A stretch of 64,000 nt of DNA from Rubricoccus sp963708165. GTDB taxonomy: Bacteria > Bacteroidota > Rhodothermia > Rhodothermales > Rubricoccaceae. Of the stretch, positions 1 through 9,173 are shown in pieces. The notes beneath the pieces are model-generated. The model made no database searches. It saw nothing but the letters and a program-made list of their open reading frames with translations, and was not told where the DNA came from. Both the position numbers and the translations under genes were made by a program. Numbering within the stretch: the first letter of the stretch is position 1; each line of letters begins with the position of its first letter. The DNA lies in contig OY970187.1 of assembly GCA_963708165.1 (NCBI GenBank), forward strand, positions 3,410,001 through 3,474,000. Direction: 5' to 3'.

Positions 1-1515
1 GTCGGCTTCGGCGAAGTCGTTGAAGGCGGCAAAGCCGAAGCCCATGTTGCCGTAAAAGGCGTTGATCACAATCTTGAACGCGCTTTGCCGTGCGTCCAGC
101 TCGCCTCTGGCGTCGCCAGAGGCTTCCTTCATGGCGCGCTTGGTCGCGAAGCGGAGGTCGGTCAGGCGTTGGAGCAGGCGCGGGAACAGCGCGAGCGCGT
201 CGCGGCGCGGTTGCACGCCGTAGTTGAGCATGATCGACGGGTACAGGCTCTCGACATCTGCGTAGACCACCGGGCCGACGACGCCGGTCATGAACACGTC
301 GGTGTAGCCGCCGACGATCTGGGAGCCTGCCTCGGGGCGGGGCACGCTGTGCCGCGCGTGCAGATAGCCGCGGATAAACAGGCTCTCGATCTTGGACGCC
401 GGACCGCTTCGCGCGCACTGCCCGTAGGGCATCGGCACCATTTGGGTGAGGTAGAACGTGCTGCCGCTCAGGTGCTCCGCGATGGCAGCGGTCTCGATCA
501 CGTCGTCCAGCGCGTAGTCGATAAGGCGCTGCGGGTCCTCGCGCCACGTCTGCGCGATGTCCTCGCCCGCGATGTACGTGCGGTCCTCTGGCGCGAAGCC
601 GAAGTACTTGGCGACGCCTTTGAGCGTGTAGTTGGGCAGGTCGCGCGTGAACACGTCGAAGCTCATCACTTGGAAGAGCGTGTCGATGACGTGGCGCCCG
701 GCGATCTCGACGGCCTGGTACTCGATCTGGCGCTCGGCAAAGCGGATCGTACTCGGGAAAGAGCGCGGCTCGCTGCCGTCGCGGCCCAGCGCCAGAGGCA
801 CGCCGTGTAGCTGGCACCGCGCGGCGAGGTACGGCAGGTCGAAGCCAAACACGTTGTGTCCTTCGATCACGTCCGGGTCGCGCTCGCGCATGAGTTCTAG
901 CGCCTCTTCGAGCACGCTCTGCTCGTCCATCAGCGGGCCGCCCACGACGCGGCTCCAGCCACGGTTGTCGCTCAGCGCGACCAAAATGATGCGGTGCTCC
1001 GGCACGTCGGCCTGGGGAAAGCCGCGCTCGGAGTACACCTCCAGGTCGAACTGCAAGCGGTGGAGATCCGAGAGCTCCATGCCCTTGAACAGCGTCCGGC
1101 CGGTCTGGGTGAGATACTGCTCCTCGGGTCCGCCGACGAAGTAGATGGAGTCGGGCCGCTCTTTCTGCGAATCGCTGCGGTCCTGGATGTGGCGCCTCGC
1201 GTCCCAATAGGCGCTCGTGTCGGGAAAGACGACCAAGCTCTGGTAGGCGTTTTGACCCGCCAGAGGCTGAAACTGGAACCGGTCGCGCGGGAAGCCCTGC
1301 AGCAGATCGATGTCGTCCAGCAGGAAGAACGGGTGGTAGGGCTCGTCCTCCCACGTGACCTGGTCCTCTGGCGAGCGGCGGTAGACCCGCATCGTGCTCC
1401 GCCCGACGGGGTGGAGCGCGACGATGCGCTCGGTCGGGTCATGGCCGTAGAGCAGGGCGTCGTCCTCGGGGCTCGGAGCCTCTGGCGCGTGCGGGGAGCC
1501 CGTCGCGCTATTCAT
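1..1515 (-). CDS. polB: DNA polymerase family B (DNA Pol II type), C-terminus beyond window
   Basis: The reverse strand reads open from an ATG at 1515 to the window edge (about 505 codons), so the C-terminal third is missing. It is a family-B DNA-directed polymerase with a 3'-5' proofreading exonuclease. Visible motifs in order: Exo I FDLEVY (about residue 155), Exo II EGHNVFGFDLPYL, Exo III YALDDVIET, polymerase motif A DVESLYPSIM (about residue 420) and motif B KIVINAFYGNMGF near the edge. All catalytic acidic residues expected in these motifs are present. The role is inferred to be repair or translesion synthesis, as for bacterial Pol II. The start overlaps the stop of the upstream gene by 8 bases, suggesting translational coupling. 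No frame break is seen. Confidence 0.93.
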   Translation of the reverse strand, partial: MNSATGSPHAPEAPSPEDDALLYGHDPTERIVALHPVGRSTMRVYRRSPEDQVTWEDEPYHPFFLLDDIDLLQGFPRDRFQFQPLAGQNAYQSLVVFPDTSAYWDARRHIQDRSDSQKERPDSIYFVGGPEEQYLTQTGRTLFKGMELSDLHRLQFDLEVYSERGFPQADVPEHRIILVALSDNRGWSRVVGGPLMDEQSVLEEALELMRERDPDVIEGHNVFGFDLPYLAARCQLHGVPLALGRDGSEPRSFPSTIRFAERQIEYQAVEIAGRHVIDTLFQVMSFDVFTRDLPNYTLKGVAKYFGFAPEDRTYIAGEDIAQTWREDPQRLIDYALDDVIETAAIAEHLSGSTFYLTQMVPMPYGQCARSGPASKIESLFIRGYLHARHSVPRPEAGSQIVGGYTDVFMTGVVGPVVYADVESLYPSIMLNYGVQPRRDALALFPRLLQRLTDLRFATKRAMKEASGDARGELDARQSAFKIVINAFYGNMGFGFAAFNDFAEAD

Positions 1516-2347
1516 CGCGCCCCTCTTGACCGTCGCCAGAAGCCGCGGGGGCAGGGGGCGCGTCGCCGGAGAACAGGCCAGACATGTAGCGCGCGAGGCG
1601 CGCGTACAGCGGCTCGGTGACGGCGTTGGCGCCCGCGTAGGAGGTCGCGAGGTAGTACCGCCCTGAGGGCGACGTGTAGAAGTCCGTAAGTCGCGCGATG
1701 GCCTCTGGCGACACGTCGCGGTAGACGTAACGGGAGCCCAAGACGAGCGTTCGGTTCATCTCGGCGTGCTGCGGCGCGATGAGGCTGTCGGCGTACTGCT
1801 GCACGCTCATACCGGCCTCCGCCGCCTCCACCGCCATGCTCGGCGCCGAAGCGGCCATTGCCCTCATCATCACGCGCATGGACTGCGTGAACTGGTCGAC
1901 CATCCCGCTAGCATCGACGAGGCGCTGCACGGCGAGGCTGTCCGCTAGGTCGTAGTCGTCGGGGTTGAGCATCACGCGCATAATCTCTATTGAAAGCTCG
2001 GGATTGCCGCTCATGCTCTGTTGGAAGTCTAGCAGCGGTCGGATCTCGGGATCGGAGAACGTCTCGATGGACGCCACGATGGCCTCGCGGTCGAAGTCGC
2101 GCGCGAACGCTGCGCGGGCGCTGTCGACGAAAGCTTCTGGCGTGAACCCGACCAGGAGGCTGTCTACGAAGCCGCCCATCATAGGCGTGTCCGCGAGCTG
2201 CTGCTCCAGTGCCTCGGAGGACTGGGTAGTGCCAGACGCGTCGAGCAACCGCTCTACGAGCGCGCTGTCCTCTGGCGCCAGAGGCACGGTTTGGGCCGCC
2301 AGAGGCTGGGCGGCGACGAGTGCAAGAAGCAGGAAGGCGTAGCGCAT
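1508..2347 (-). CDS. Exported DUF2059-like protein
   Basis: 279 residues with a clear signal peptide (MRYAFLLLALVAAQPLAAQ, cleavage after AQ), so periplasmic or secreted. The C-terminal part (about residues 200-260, containing YTSPSGRYYLATSYAG) resembles the DUF2059 domain, a small helical domain of unknown function in which an F/Y-Y-x-S-P-x-G-R signature is typical. The rest is helical and acidic. The extreme C-terminus (PPAPAASGDGQ) is low complexity and partly encoded by the abundant 10-bp repeat. It is encoded immediately upstream of the polymerase gene with an 8-base overlap. Function unknown; the family call is from motif resemblance only. Confidence 0.75.
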   Translation of the reverse strand: MRYAFLLLALVAAQPLAAQTVPLAPEDSALVERLLDASGTTQSSEALEQQLADTPMMGGFVDSLLVGFTPEAFVDSARAAFARDFDREAIVASIETFSDPEIRPLLDFQQSMSGNPELSIEIMRVMLNPDDYDLADSLAVQRLVDASGMVDQFTQSMRVMMRAMAASAPSMAVEAAEAGMSVQQYADSLIAPQHAEMNRTLVLGSRYVYRDVSPEAIARLTDFYTSPSGRYYLATSYAGANAVTEPLYARLARYMSGLFSGDAPPAPAASGDGQEGRDE

Positions 2348-2355
2348 GTGTAAAC

Positions 2356-3362
2356 CTAAGGTGTGACGGGTGTCACGCGTGTGTCGCCGCTGGTTTCGGT
2401 GACGTGGTAGACTGGCTGGCGGCGCTCGCGCAGGGCGACGAGCACGCCGTCGTCTTCGAGCGTGATGAGGACGCGTCCGAGGATGGCGGCGAGCGCCGGG
2501 GCGCGCTCCATCGCGAGTTCGTCGAAGTACTCATTCTGACGGCTTTTGAGGCTCTGGCGCAGCGGCTCTGCGAAGAGGGACGACAGGCGTGGCGGAAGCG
2601 GAGGCGAGATGGGCGTCGCGCCGCCGTCCAGGTCAAAGCGGCGGTACGTGATGTCGAACGTCGTGCCGTACTCGTGGCTGGACCGGCCGCGCACGGCGTT
2701 GACGTTGCCACCACTGAGGTTGACCTGGTCCTCGCCGGAGCGGAGGACCGAGGTCAGCGTGAAGCGGAAGCGTGGCAAGTCGCGCGCTTCGAGCTCGCGG
2801 TCGAAGCGCGCCGCGATGGAATCCAGCGCGACGACCACGCCGGGCGTGGCACGATAGATGGAGTGCGTGGCGTCGAGCAGGAGGTAGCGCGCGTTCGTTT
2901 CCAACGGCACGAGCCCGCCAGAGGCGGCCGAGTCTGCGAGCGAGCCTCTGGCGACGACGGGTTCGATGCCGCGTGCCTGGGCGGCTTCGACGTGCGTGGC
3001 GTTGCGCGAGCGGCGGAGGAGCCCGATCTCGGCGTCGGTGAGGTCGGTGACCTGCGCGAGGCGGTCGGCGACGGCGGCGAGGTGCGTCTCGTTGTCCTCG
3101 ACGGCCTCGCGGGATACGGTGTATTGCCACGCGCCATAGCCAAACGTGGCGGCGACGAGCGCGAGGACGAGCCAGAAACCGTAGCGTGGCGGCGCGGTGG
3201 CAAGCGGCGGGACCTCTGGCGGGCAGCCTCTGGCGGTGCAGCTATCGCGGGCTCTTGCGGGGCGGCGCCAGAGGCCAGCTTATCCGTCGGCGGTGCTGTC
3301 GGCACCGCTGCTGTCTGGCGTGACGGCTTGGGGCTTGGGTCGCGGGGTGGCGTAGAGGTCAC
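2356..3362 (-). CDS. DUF5715 / M15-peptidase-like membrane-anchored protein, one frame break
   Basis: The C-terminal 184 codons (2356-2910 and open further upstream) contain SSHEYGTTFDITY. This is like the SxHxxGxxxD zinc motif of D,D-carboxypeptidases (M15/VanY) and of the DUF5715 family. Upstream in the same frame is a hydrophobic segment GFWLVLALVAATFG, giving an N-in, periplasmic-out topology. The frame is lost near 3225, between two copies of the 10-bp repeat. One missing base would join it to an N-terminus starting at the ATG at 3362 (MTSTPPRDPSPKPS) and yield a proline-rich linker PPEAAPPEVPP. That start would overlap the upstream gene by 83 bases, so the true start is uncertain. It is paralogous to the next gene upstream. 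Confidence 0.65.
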
Positions 3363-4185
3363 CGGGTCGTCTGTGCGTGATGTGGAAAACGGGCTGGTCC
3401 TCCAAGAGAACCAGAAGGCGCTCGTCGCGCTTCATCGATGCGAGGGCACGCGCCAGAGGCCCGTAGAGGTGGTCCCAGCGCGAGCGCGCGGCCTCGGTCG
3501 CGGCGTCGGTCCAGAGGCGGTTGGCGCGGTCGAGGTGTGGGTCGGCGTAGGCGGACGTGATCGAGTCGGGGCCCGCCAGGGGCGCGGCGTAGCGGAACGT
3601 GACGATGTCGACGCTCGCGCCGTACTCGTGCGACGACGTGCCGCCGGTGGCGTTGCGGTTGCGGCGGCCCAGGTCGGCCTGAAGGTCTGCAGTGCGCAGC
3701 GCGGACGAGATGCTGAACCGGTAGGCGGGCAAGCCCGCGTCGGCGAGTGCGGCGTGGAAGCGGCGGCCGGTCTCCTCTAGATCGGCGTGCAGCGCGGGCG
3801 TGATGAACGGTTTGGAGTGTTCCAGCGTGCGCACGACGTAGAACTCACTGTCCACGAGCGGTACGAGCGTGCCTCTGGCGATGTGGCGGCTCAACTCGGC
3901 CTCGCTCGCCAGAGGCTGGACGCCGAGCGAGTCGGCCCAGCCCAGGTGTGCGCGGTATGGGGAGCGGCGCAGCGCGCCTTCTTCGGCCGATGTGGGCGGC
4001 GTGAGGCGCATCAGGGCGCCGCGAAGGCGTGCCGTGCGCGCGTCGAGCGAATCCAGCGCGGGCGAGGACGTGGCCTCTGGCGGAGGCGGAGGAGGCACGC
4101 GCGCACCACGCCGCTGCCAGCCGAGGGCGAACGCGGCGCCAGAGGCAAGCGCGAGGAGAAGGACGATGCCCAGAATGCGCATCAT
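3280..4185 (-). CDS. DUF5715 / M15-peptidase-like exported protein
   Basis: 301 residues. N-terminal hydrophobic anchor (MMRILGIVLLLALASGAAFALGW), then a proline-rich stretch, then a domain with LRTADLQADLGRRNRNATGG and SSHEYGASVDIVTF. The latter matches the SxHxxGxxxD metal-binding pattern of M15 D,D-carboxypeptidases, and DUF5715 proteins share it. A periplasmic role on peptidoglycan is plausible but inferred. It is the tandem paralogue of the gene just downstream; both contain the block L-V-P-L-(V/E) followed by an aromatic residue and a C-terminal LLE-D-V-HIT/HVT motif. Its start overlaps the stop of the SodC-like gene by 4 bases (ATGA). Confidence 0.75.
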   Translation of the reverse strand: MMRILGIVLLLALASGAAFALGWQRRGARVPPPPPPEATSSPALDSLDARTARLRGALMRLTPPTSAEEGALRRSPYRAHLGWADSLGVQPLASEAELSRHIARGTLVPLVDSEFYVVRTLEHSKPFITPALHADLEETGRRFHAALADAGLPAYRFSISSALRTADLQADLGRRNRNATGGTSSHEYGASVDIVTFRYAAPLAGPDSITSAYADPHLDRANRLWTDAATEAARSRWDHLYGPLARALASMKRDERLLVLLEDQPVFHITHRRPGDLYATPRPKPQAVTPDSSGADSTADG

Positions 4186-4730
4186 CGTGTGGGAGAGAGG
4201 ACGCCGCAGCCGATGATCTCGCCGCCACTCTCAGCCCAGCCGTCGTCCTGCGCGGCGCGGACGACGACGGCGCGGCCCGAGGCGGAGAGATATCCGTCCA
4301 GACGCACTTCCGCGTCGATGCGGTCGAAGCGGCCTCTGGCGCGGTCGTCGCCTTTGATGTTGCCCAGGTCGCCTGCGTGGCGGCGTCCGGGCGCGGCGTC
4401 GTAGGGTCCGTGCGTCGCGCGGCCGTCGCCCAGGTGCCGCTCGGGGTCGGCATCGTCGCACGAGCGTGCCGAGAGAATCTGGACGCCATGCTGCGTGTCG
4501 CGGTCGAGCCCGCTCAGCACCATGAGCACGCGCGTGCCGCCGTCGACGGCGCGGAGCGTGACCGTGCCTCTGGCGTCGCCTTCGATCTCAGCGCGAGCCG
4601 CGCGCACACCTTGCACATCGACCGTATCCGCGCTTGCGGAGCGCAGGCCGCGGGCCTCTGGCGCCAGAGGCGCGGGGGCATCCTGGGCGCAGGCGGCAAG
4701 GAGGAGACACGCGAGGGGAAGGAGGCGCAC
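4182..4730 (-). CDS. SodC-like lipoprotein lacking copper ligands
   Basis: About 182 residues when started at the GTG at 4730, which puts a lipobox (LLAAC, Cys14) right after a short hydrophobic core. A longer ATG start at 4781 would overlap the divergent gene and spoil the signal. The body is a Cu/Zn superoxide dismutase fold: HGVQIL, RRHAGDLGNI, SGRAVVV, GGEIIGCGVL. The zinc-site residues H and D of RHAGDLGN and an upstream HG are kept. The usual copper ligands are not: the HGFHVH equivalent reads HGVQIL, and the His of the AVVVHA equivalent is Arg. It is probably not an active dismutase; Bacillus YojM is a known SOD-like protein missing copper ligands. Confidence 0.75.
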   Translation of the reverse strand: MRLLPLACLLLAACAQDAPAPLAPEARGLRSASADTVDVQGVRAARAEIEGDARGTVTLRAVDGGTRVLMVLSGLDRDTQHGVQILSARSCDDADPERHLGDGRATHGPYDAAPGRRHAGDLGNIKGDDRARGRFDRIDAEVRLDGYLSASGRAVVVRAAQDDGWAESGGEIIGCGVLSPTR

Positions 4731-4751
4731 AGAGTCGGGTAGCTTGGCAGT

Positions 4752-5385
4752 ATGAACGAAGCACGCGAGCCCAAGGTCCACCTAGCGGCGCGAGACGTAA
4801 CGATGCATTACGGCTTCCGCGCGATCCTGCGCGGCGTCTCGCTAGACGTGCGCCAGGGGCAGCCTCTGGCGGTGACGGGACTCAACGGCTCGGGCAAGTC
4901 CACGCTTGTGCGCATCCTCGCGGGCGTGCTCACGCCGACCGGCGGGACGGTGGGGCTGACGGTCAGACGGCGTGGAGGTGCCCGACGACGAGCGCGCGCA
5001 CCGCGTCGGGCTGGTCACGCCGGATCTCGCGCTGTACCCACAACTCAGTGCGCGCGAGACGCTGGACTTTCTCGTGCGCGTGCGCGGTCTCGCGCTCGAC
5101 GCCTCTGGCGTGATGGCCGTGCTGGCCCGCGTCGGCCTGGGCGAGCGCGCCGACGACCGCGTCGCCACGTTTTCGACGGGCATGCGCCAGCGGCTGCGCA
5201 TTGCGACGGCCCTGCTGCACGATCCGCCGCTGCTCCTGCTCGACGAGCCCGGCGCTACGCTCGACGCCAGCGGCCGCGACGTCGTGGCGTCGCTCGTGGC
5301 AGACCCGGCGCGAGCGGTCGTGCTCGCGACCAACGACCCGGAGGAGGCCGCGCTGTGCGGTGCGCAGATCCGAGTGGGGGAGTAG
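4752..5385 (+). CDS. ABC transporter ATP-binding protein, one frame break
   Basis: About 210 residues: Walker A GLNGSGKST (codons 45-53), signature FSTGMRQRLRIATAL (a G-M-R-Q variant of LSGGQ), Walker B LLLLDEP, then a short D-loop region. It is a stand-alone ATPase that would energise an unidentified membrane partner; the short length resembles CcmA-type and other small exporter ATPases. The first part reads in one frame and the rest in another, with the break near 4965 (GGTCAGACGG). Removing one base restores TV-DGVEVPDDERAHRVG. No permease gene is adjacent. Divergent from the SodC-like gene, with only about 20 bases between starts. The stop overlaps the first base of an 18-bp palindrome. 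Confidence 0.85.
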
Positions 5386-5402
5386 CCTCTGGCGCCAGAG
5401 GC
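5385..5402. repeat. 18-bp perfect palindrome GCCTCTGGCGCCAGAGGC
   Basis: Two abutting copies of the 10-bp repeat in inverted orientation, starting on the last base of the ABC ATPase stop codon. Identical palindromes are at 4654-4671, 17943-17960, 19546-19563, 21307-21324, 25498-25515, 30109-30126, 30492-30509, 40563-40580, 45830-45847 and 48076-48093. They could form a strong hairpin in RNA but have no T-tract. Confidence 0.95.
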
Positions 5403-5791
5403 CTCGTGTGGCGCTGTGCTCGGCTGAGCGCACCCCCGCTTCGCTCGCCCTACGGTCGCGAAGCTGTCCCCCTCGTCGAGGGGGACACTCCACGTCGGAG
5501 TCGTCATGAAGGCCAAGGAGGCTCGATCCTTCGCCAGAGGCTAGATCTAGATTGCCCCTCTCTTCGAGGGGGACAGAGAACGCGAGCCCAGGATGTTCAG
5601 ATGGCGCACAACGCCTCGCTCGCCTCTGGCGCCCGAGGCAAAGCGACCACGCCGAGCGTTCTCGGGGCTCGTTCGGCTCCGGGCCCCGCCCGAACGTGAC
5701 GCTCCGCCAGAGGCCTCTGGCGAAATCCCCGGTCGCTTCGCGCGAGGCCAGAGAGCAAGCAGGATCTTGAGGCACATACCTCTCGCGACAC
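5386..5791. other. Intergenic region with repeat palindrome and two GC hairpins
   Basis: No convincing gene in 400 bases. It contains the 18-bp palindrome at 5385-5402, further 10-bp repeat copies near 5530, 5622 and 5708-5725 (the last as a CGCCAGAGGCCTCTGGCG pair), and two related C/G-run hairpins. These are 5466-5486 (9-bp stem GTCCCCCTC/GAGGGGGAC, 3-base loop) and 5555-5573 (stem CCCCTC/GAGGGG). Several short open frames here are repeat-driven and not supported. Confidence 0.6.
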
Positions 5792-7172
5792 ATGCCTCTC
5801 ATCGCCTCCGTCTCTGGAATCCGCGGCGTCGTCGGCGACGGCCTCGACGCCGCCGTTCTCGTCCGCTACACCGCCGCGTTTGCGGGCTGGCTTCGCCAGA
5901 GGCCTGAGCAGTCCGGGCGGCCCACGGTTGTCGTCGGGCGCGACGGGCGCGACACCGGCGAGGTCTGCGCGCGCATCGTGACCGCCACGCTCCAGGCCTC
6001 CGGCTGCGACGTGGTCGACGGCGGCCTGGCGACGACGCCGACCGTCGCGATGGGCGTGCTCAAGCACGAGCGCCTCTGGCGCCATCATCCTCTCGGCGAG
6101 CCACAACCCGGCGGAGTGGAACGCGCTCAAGTTGCTCGGCCCGTCGAGCGCGTTTCTGACGCCAGAGGAAGGCGGCGAGGTGCTGAAGATGGCGGAGCAG
6201 GAGCCTGCCGCCTTCGCCGTCGGCCACAAGGACATGGGCACGTACCTGCAAGAAGACCTCTTGCCGTACCACATCGAGAAGATCCTCGCGCTAGATCTGG
6301 TCGACCCCGAGGCGATCCGCGCCAGAGGCTTCAAAGTCGTCGTGGACGGCATCAACTCGGTCGGCGCGTTCGCCATTCCGGCGCTCTTGCGCGAGTTGGG
6401 CGTAAGCGACATCGAACTGCTCAACGGCGAGGTCGACGGGCAGTTCGCGCACAACCCGGAGCCGCTGCCGCACAACGTGACCGGCATCATGGAGACGGTC
6501 AAGGCCTCTGGCGCGGATCTGGGCATCGTGGTCGACCCGGACGCAGACCGGCTGGCGTTCGTGGAGGACGGCGGCGCGTTTTTCGGCGAGGAGCTGACGC
6601 AGGTCGTCGCGGCCGACTTCGTGCTGGGCCACACGCCCGGCCCCATCGCGACCAACCTCTCGTCCAGCCGCGCGATGGACGACATCGCGGCCAAGCACGG
6701 CCAGAAGAGCTACCGCGCGGCCGTGGGCGAGATCAACGTGGTGCAGGAGATGCGCCGCGTAGATGCCATCGTGGGCGGCGAGGGAGCGGGCGGCGTGATT
6801 CTGCCCGAACTCCACTACGGCCGCGACGCGCTCGTGGGCGTCGCGCTCACGCTCCAGCACCTCGCCGAAACCGGCCAGACGCTCAGCCAGGTTCGCGCCA
6901 GCTACCCGGCCTACCACATCGCCAAGCACAAGCTGCCTCTGGCGGGACTGGACGCCACAACACTGCTCGCCAACCTCGCCGCGACGTACGAAGCGGCGCC
7001 AGAGGCCACCGTCTCGACCGTCGACGGCGTGAAGGTGGACTTGCCCGAAGGCTGGGTCCACGTTCGCACCTCTAACACCGAGCCCATCGTGCGCGTCTAC
7101 GCCGAGTCGGACTCGCCAGAGGGTGCGGACGCCCTCGCGGAGCGCTTCAAGCGCGAACTCGTCCAGGCGTGA
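5792..7172 (+). CDS. Phosphoglucomutase/phosphomannomutase family (GlmM/ManB-like), one frame break
   Basis: Alpha-D-phosphohexomutase, about 459 residues. N-terminus MPLIASVSGIRGVVGDGL carries the family SGIRG motif. The phosphoserine loop ASHNP, metal loop DPDADRLA and sugar loop GGEGAGG are visible, and the C-terminal phosphate-binding part RTSNTEPIVRVYAE is complete. It would interconvert hexose or hexosamine 1- and 6-phosphates for cell wall precursors; the exact substrate (glucosamine, mannose or glucose) cannot be fixed from motifs. The frame changes near 6070, exactly at a copy of the 10-bp repeat: one extra base separates LKHE from ASGAIILSASHNPAEWN. The stop overlaps the GTG of the next gene. 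Confidence 0.9.
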
Positions 7173-7612
7173 TCGGCACCATCCTGGCCTCGCTCGTCTG
7201 CTACGCCGCGGGCGCGTTCGCCGCGCCGGCGGCGGGGTGGGAGGGATTGCGCTTCGCCTACGCGGGCGACGCGCCGCCAGTCGCGCGCACGCTTTTGGTC
7301 GCGGCCGTCGAGGCGTTCGTGGGCTTTGGGACGGCTGCGCTGGGCGTTGGGCTCGCGCTCCTCACGCCTGCCCCAGACTCGGCCACGCTCGTCGCGGCCT
7401 CGGCCGTGGGGCTAGGCTTCGGCATCGCGCGGACGCTGCGCAGCGCTCGCAACTCGGTCGCCATCGAAGACGCCGCTGCCGAGGCGGCGCCCGGCCGTGA
7501 CGACGCGCCAGAGGCCATCGCGGCCCGCCTGGGGCGGCTCTCCCGCTTCGCGACGACGGTGCGCGCGCTCGCGGCCATGACGGTGCCGATCGCGGCAGCG
7601 CTGCTGAGCTAG
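7169..7612 (+). CDS. Small membrane protein, unknown
   Basis: 147 residues from a GTG that overlaps the phosphohexomutase stop (GTGA). Three to four hydrophobic segments: residues about 3-20, 45-65, 70-90 and 130-147. No recognised family. The overlap suggests co-translation with the mutase. A coding copy of the 10-bp repeat gives APEA near residue 113. Confidence 0.6.
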   Translation: MIGTILASLVCYAAGAFAAPAAGWEGLRFAYAGDAPPVARTLLVAAVEAFVGFGTAALGVGLALLTPAPDSATLVAASAVGLGFGIARTLRSARNSVAIEDAAAEAAPGRDDAPEAIAARLGRLSRFATTVRALAAMTVPIAAALLS

Positions 7613-7673
7613 ACCCTCGGTGCGCCTCTGGCGCCCGCTGACCTCGCGCTACAACGCCTCTCGCCAGAGGCGC

Positions 7674-9173
7674 TCAGCGCAGCAAGACAGCTTGGCGCGA
7701 GGCCGAAAACGTCTCGCCGGTGACGCGCAGCACGTACGCGCCTGCGGGCAGGCGCTCGGCGCCCAGCACAAACGAGGTCGGGACGCCAGAGGCGACGGTG
7801 CCGTCGAAGACGCTCGTCACCAATCGTCCCGAGAGGTCGAACGCCTCGGCGGTCACGCGCTGGGGCGTGTCGACGCTGAGCGTGAAGGCGACGCGGTCGC
7901 GGAACGGGTTTGGCGTGCCGTCGGAGAGGGCGTAGCCGCCGGGCGCGGCGCCAGAGGCGGGCTCATTTGCCGAGGTGACGAACTCGGCATCGGGCGCGAG
8001 GACGAAGAAGCCGTTGGTGCCGTCGTTGGCGACGAGCGTGCCGCTGGGGAAGTACGGGTAATTGCTCCACTGGCCGTCGAAACTGCCGCCGTCGCCCAGC
8101 GGGTAGGTGTCGAAATAGCCGACCTCCAACATCTGGTCCTGGCTGAGGTTGGACACGTCGTAGATCCGCGTGCCGCCTTCGTAGTTGCTCAGAAAGGCAA
8201 AACTGCCGCGTACGTACAGGTTGTGGTCGCGCACGGGAATGCTCGCGATGGAGAAGAAGTCGAACTGGGGGCTGTCCAGATCGCTCAGGTCCATGATGAT
8301 CGTGCGCGTGCCGCTCTCCGACGCGTCTAGCTCGTCGTCCACGATGAAGTGGCGTTGGTCTTCGGTAAACCACCCCTGGTGCGTGTAGCCGGGATTGGGG
8401 TAGAAGCCGCGCGAGATCTGGACCGGGTTGGCCTTGTCGGTCACGTCCACAATGGTCACAGTGTCCTCGTTGCTCGCCACGCAGATCTGCTTGCCCTGGT
8501 GCTCCGTATCGGGACCGCGGTACACCACGCACTGCGCGTCGTGCGTGTAGCCGTCGTCGTCGAAGCATCCAGCGTAGCTGGGTGCCAGAGGCTCGCGAAT
8601 GTCGACCATGTGGAGGCCCTGGCCTCCGCAGGTGCCCGCGCGGACGCCCACGCCGTAGGCGAAGCCGCTCTCGTCGTCGACCACGATGTTGTGCGCGCTC
8701 CCGAAGCCGGTGTAGCGCGCGTCGGCCGTGAACGTCTGCGGCGGGTTGCTCACCGAGCGCAGCCGCCGGAGGTCGAACACCTGCATGCCGTGGTTGCCCG
8801 CTTCGCTGACGACGAAGGCGTAGTTGCCGTACGTCTTGATGTCGCGCCACGTCGAGGGGTTGGTCGCGGTCGGGAGCTTGCCCAGGAAGACGGGAGCCTC
8901 TGGCGCGGTCACGTCCACGAACGCCGTCCCGTTGCGCAGCCCCACGAGGGCGTACTCGCGACCGGTCTGCGGGTCTGTCCAGCCCCAGATGTCGTTGGCG
9001 TCCGACGGCGCAGGCGAGCCGGAGGTCGCAAACGTCGCCAGAGGCAGGTTGGCGTAGAGGCCGACGCGCGAGCACGGGAAGCCGGCGGCGAAGCCGTCTG
9101 TGCACGGCGTCTGCGCCAGAGCAGGAACGGCGGCGAGAAGGAGCGCGAGAGCGCCCAGGCGTGAGACCATCAT
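7674..9173 (-). CDS. Choice-of-anchor B / LVIVD-repeat secreted protein with T9SS sorting domain
   Basis: 499 residues. Signal peptide MMVSRLGALALLLAAVPALAQ. The body is a beta-propeller-like array of LVIVD-type repeats with typical phrases: VGLRNGTAFVDVTAPEAPVF, WRDIKTYGNYAFVVSE, GMQVFDLRRL, HNIVVDDESGFAYGVG, VYRGPDTEHQGKQICVAS, VTIVDVTDKANP. This is the choice-of-anchor B family. The last about 80 residues (GTPNPFRDRVAFTLS ... GRLVTSVFDG ... AGAYVLRV) are a T9SS type A sorting domain, so export to the cell surface via the type IX system is expected. Its start overlaps the stop of the asparaginase-like gene by 4 bases. Confidence 0.88.
   Translation of the reverse strand: MMVSRLGALALLLAAVPALAQTPCTDGFAAGFPCSRVGLYANLPLATFATSGSPAPSDANDIWGWTDPQTGREYALVGLRNGTAFVDVTAPEAPVFLGKLPTATNPSTWRDIKTYGNYAFVVSEAGNHGMQVFDLRRLRSVSNPPQTFTADARYTGFGSAHNIVVDDESGFAYGVGVRAGTCGGQGLHMVDIREPLAPSYAGCFDDDGYTHDAQCVVYRGPDTEHQGKQICVASNEDTVTIVDVTDKANPVQISRGFYPNPGYTHQGWFTEDQRHFIVDDELDASESGTRTIIMDLSDLDSPQFDFFSIASIPVRDHNLYVRGSFAFLSNYEGGTRIYDVSNLSQDQMLEVGYFDTYPLGDGGSFDGQWSNYPYFPSGTLVANDGTNGFFVLAPDAEFVTSANEPASGAAPGGYALSDGTPNPFRDRVAFTLSVDTPQRVTAEAFDLSGRLVTSVFDGTVASGVPTSFVLGAERLPAGAYVLRVTGETFSASRQAVLLR

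Noticed and set aside
5385..5402. 18-bp palindromes as intrinsic terminators
   Set aside because: They have strong stems but no following T-run in any orientation, and some lie inside coding sequence.
6060..6090. Programmed frameshift at the 10-bp repeat in the phosphohexomutase
   Set aside because: Similar breaks elsewhere have no shared slippery sequence and mostly do not coincide with the repeat; sequencing indels are simpler.
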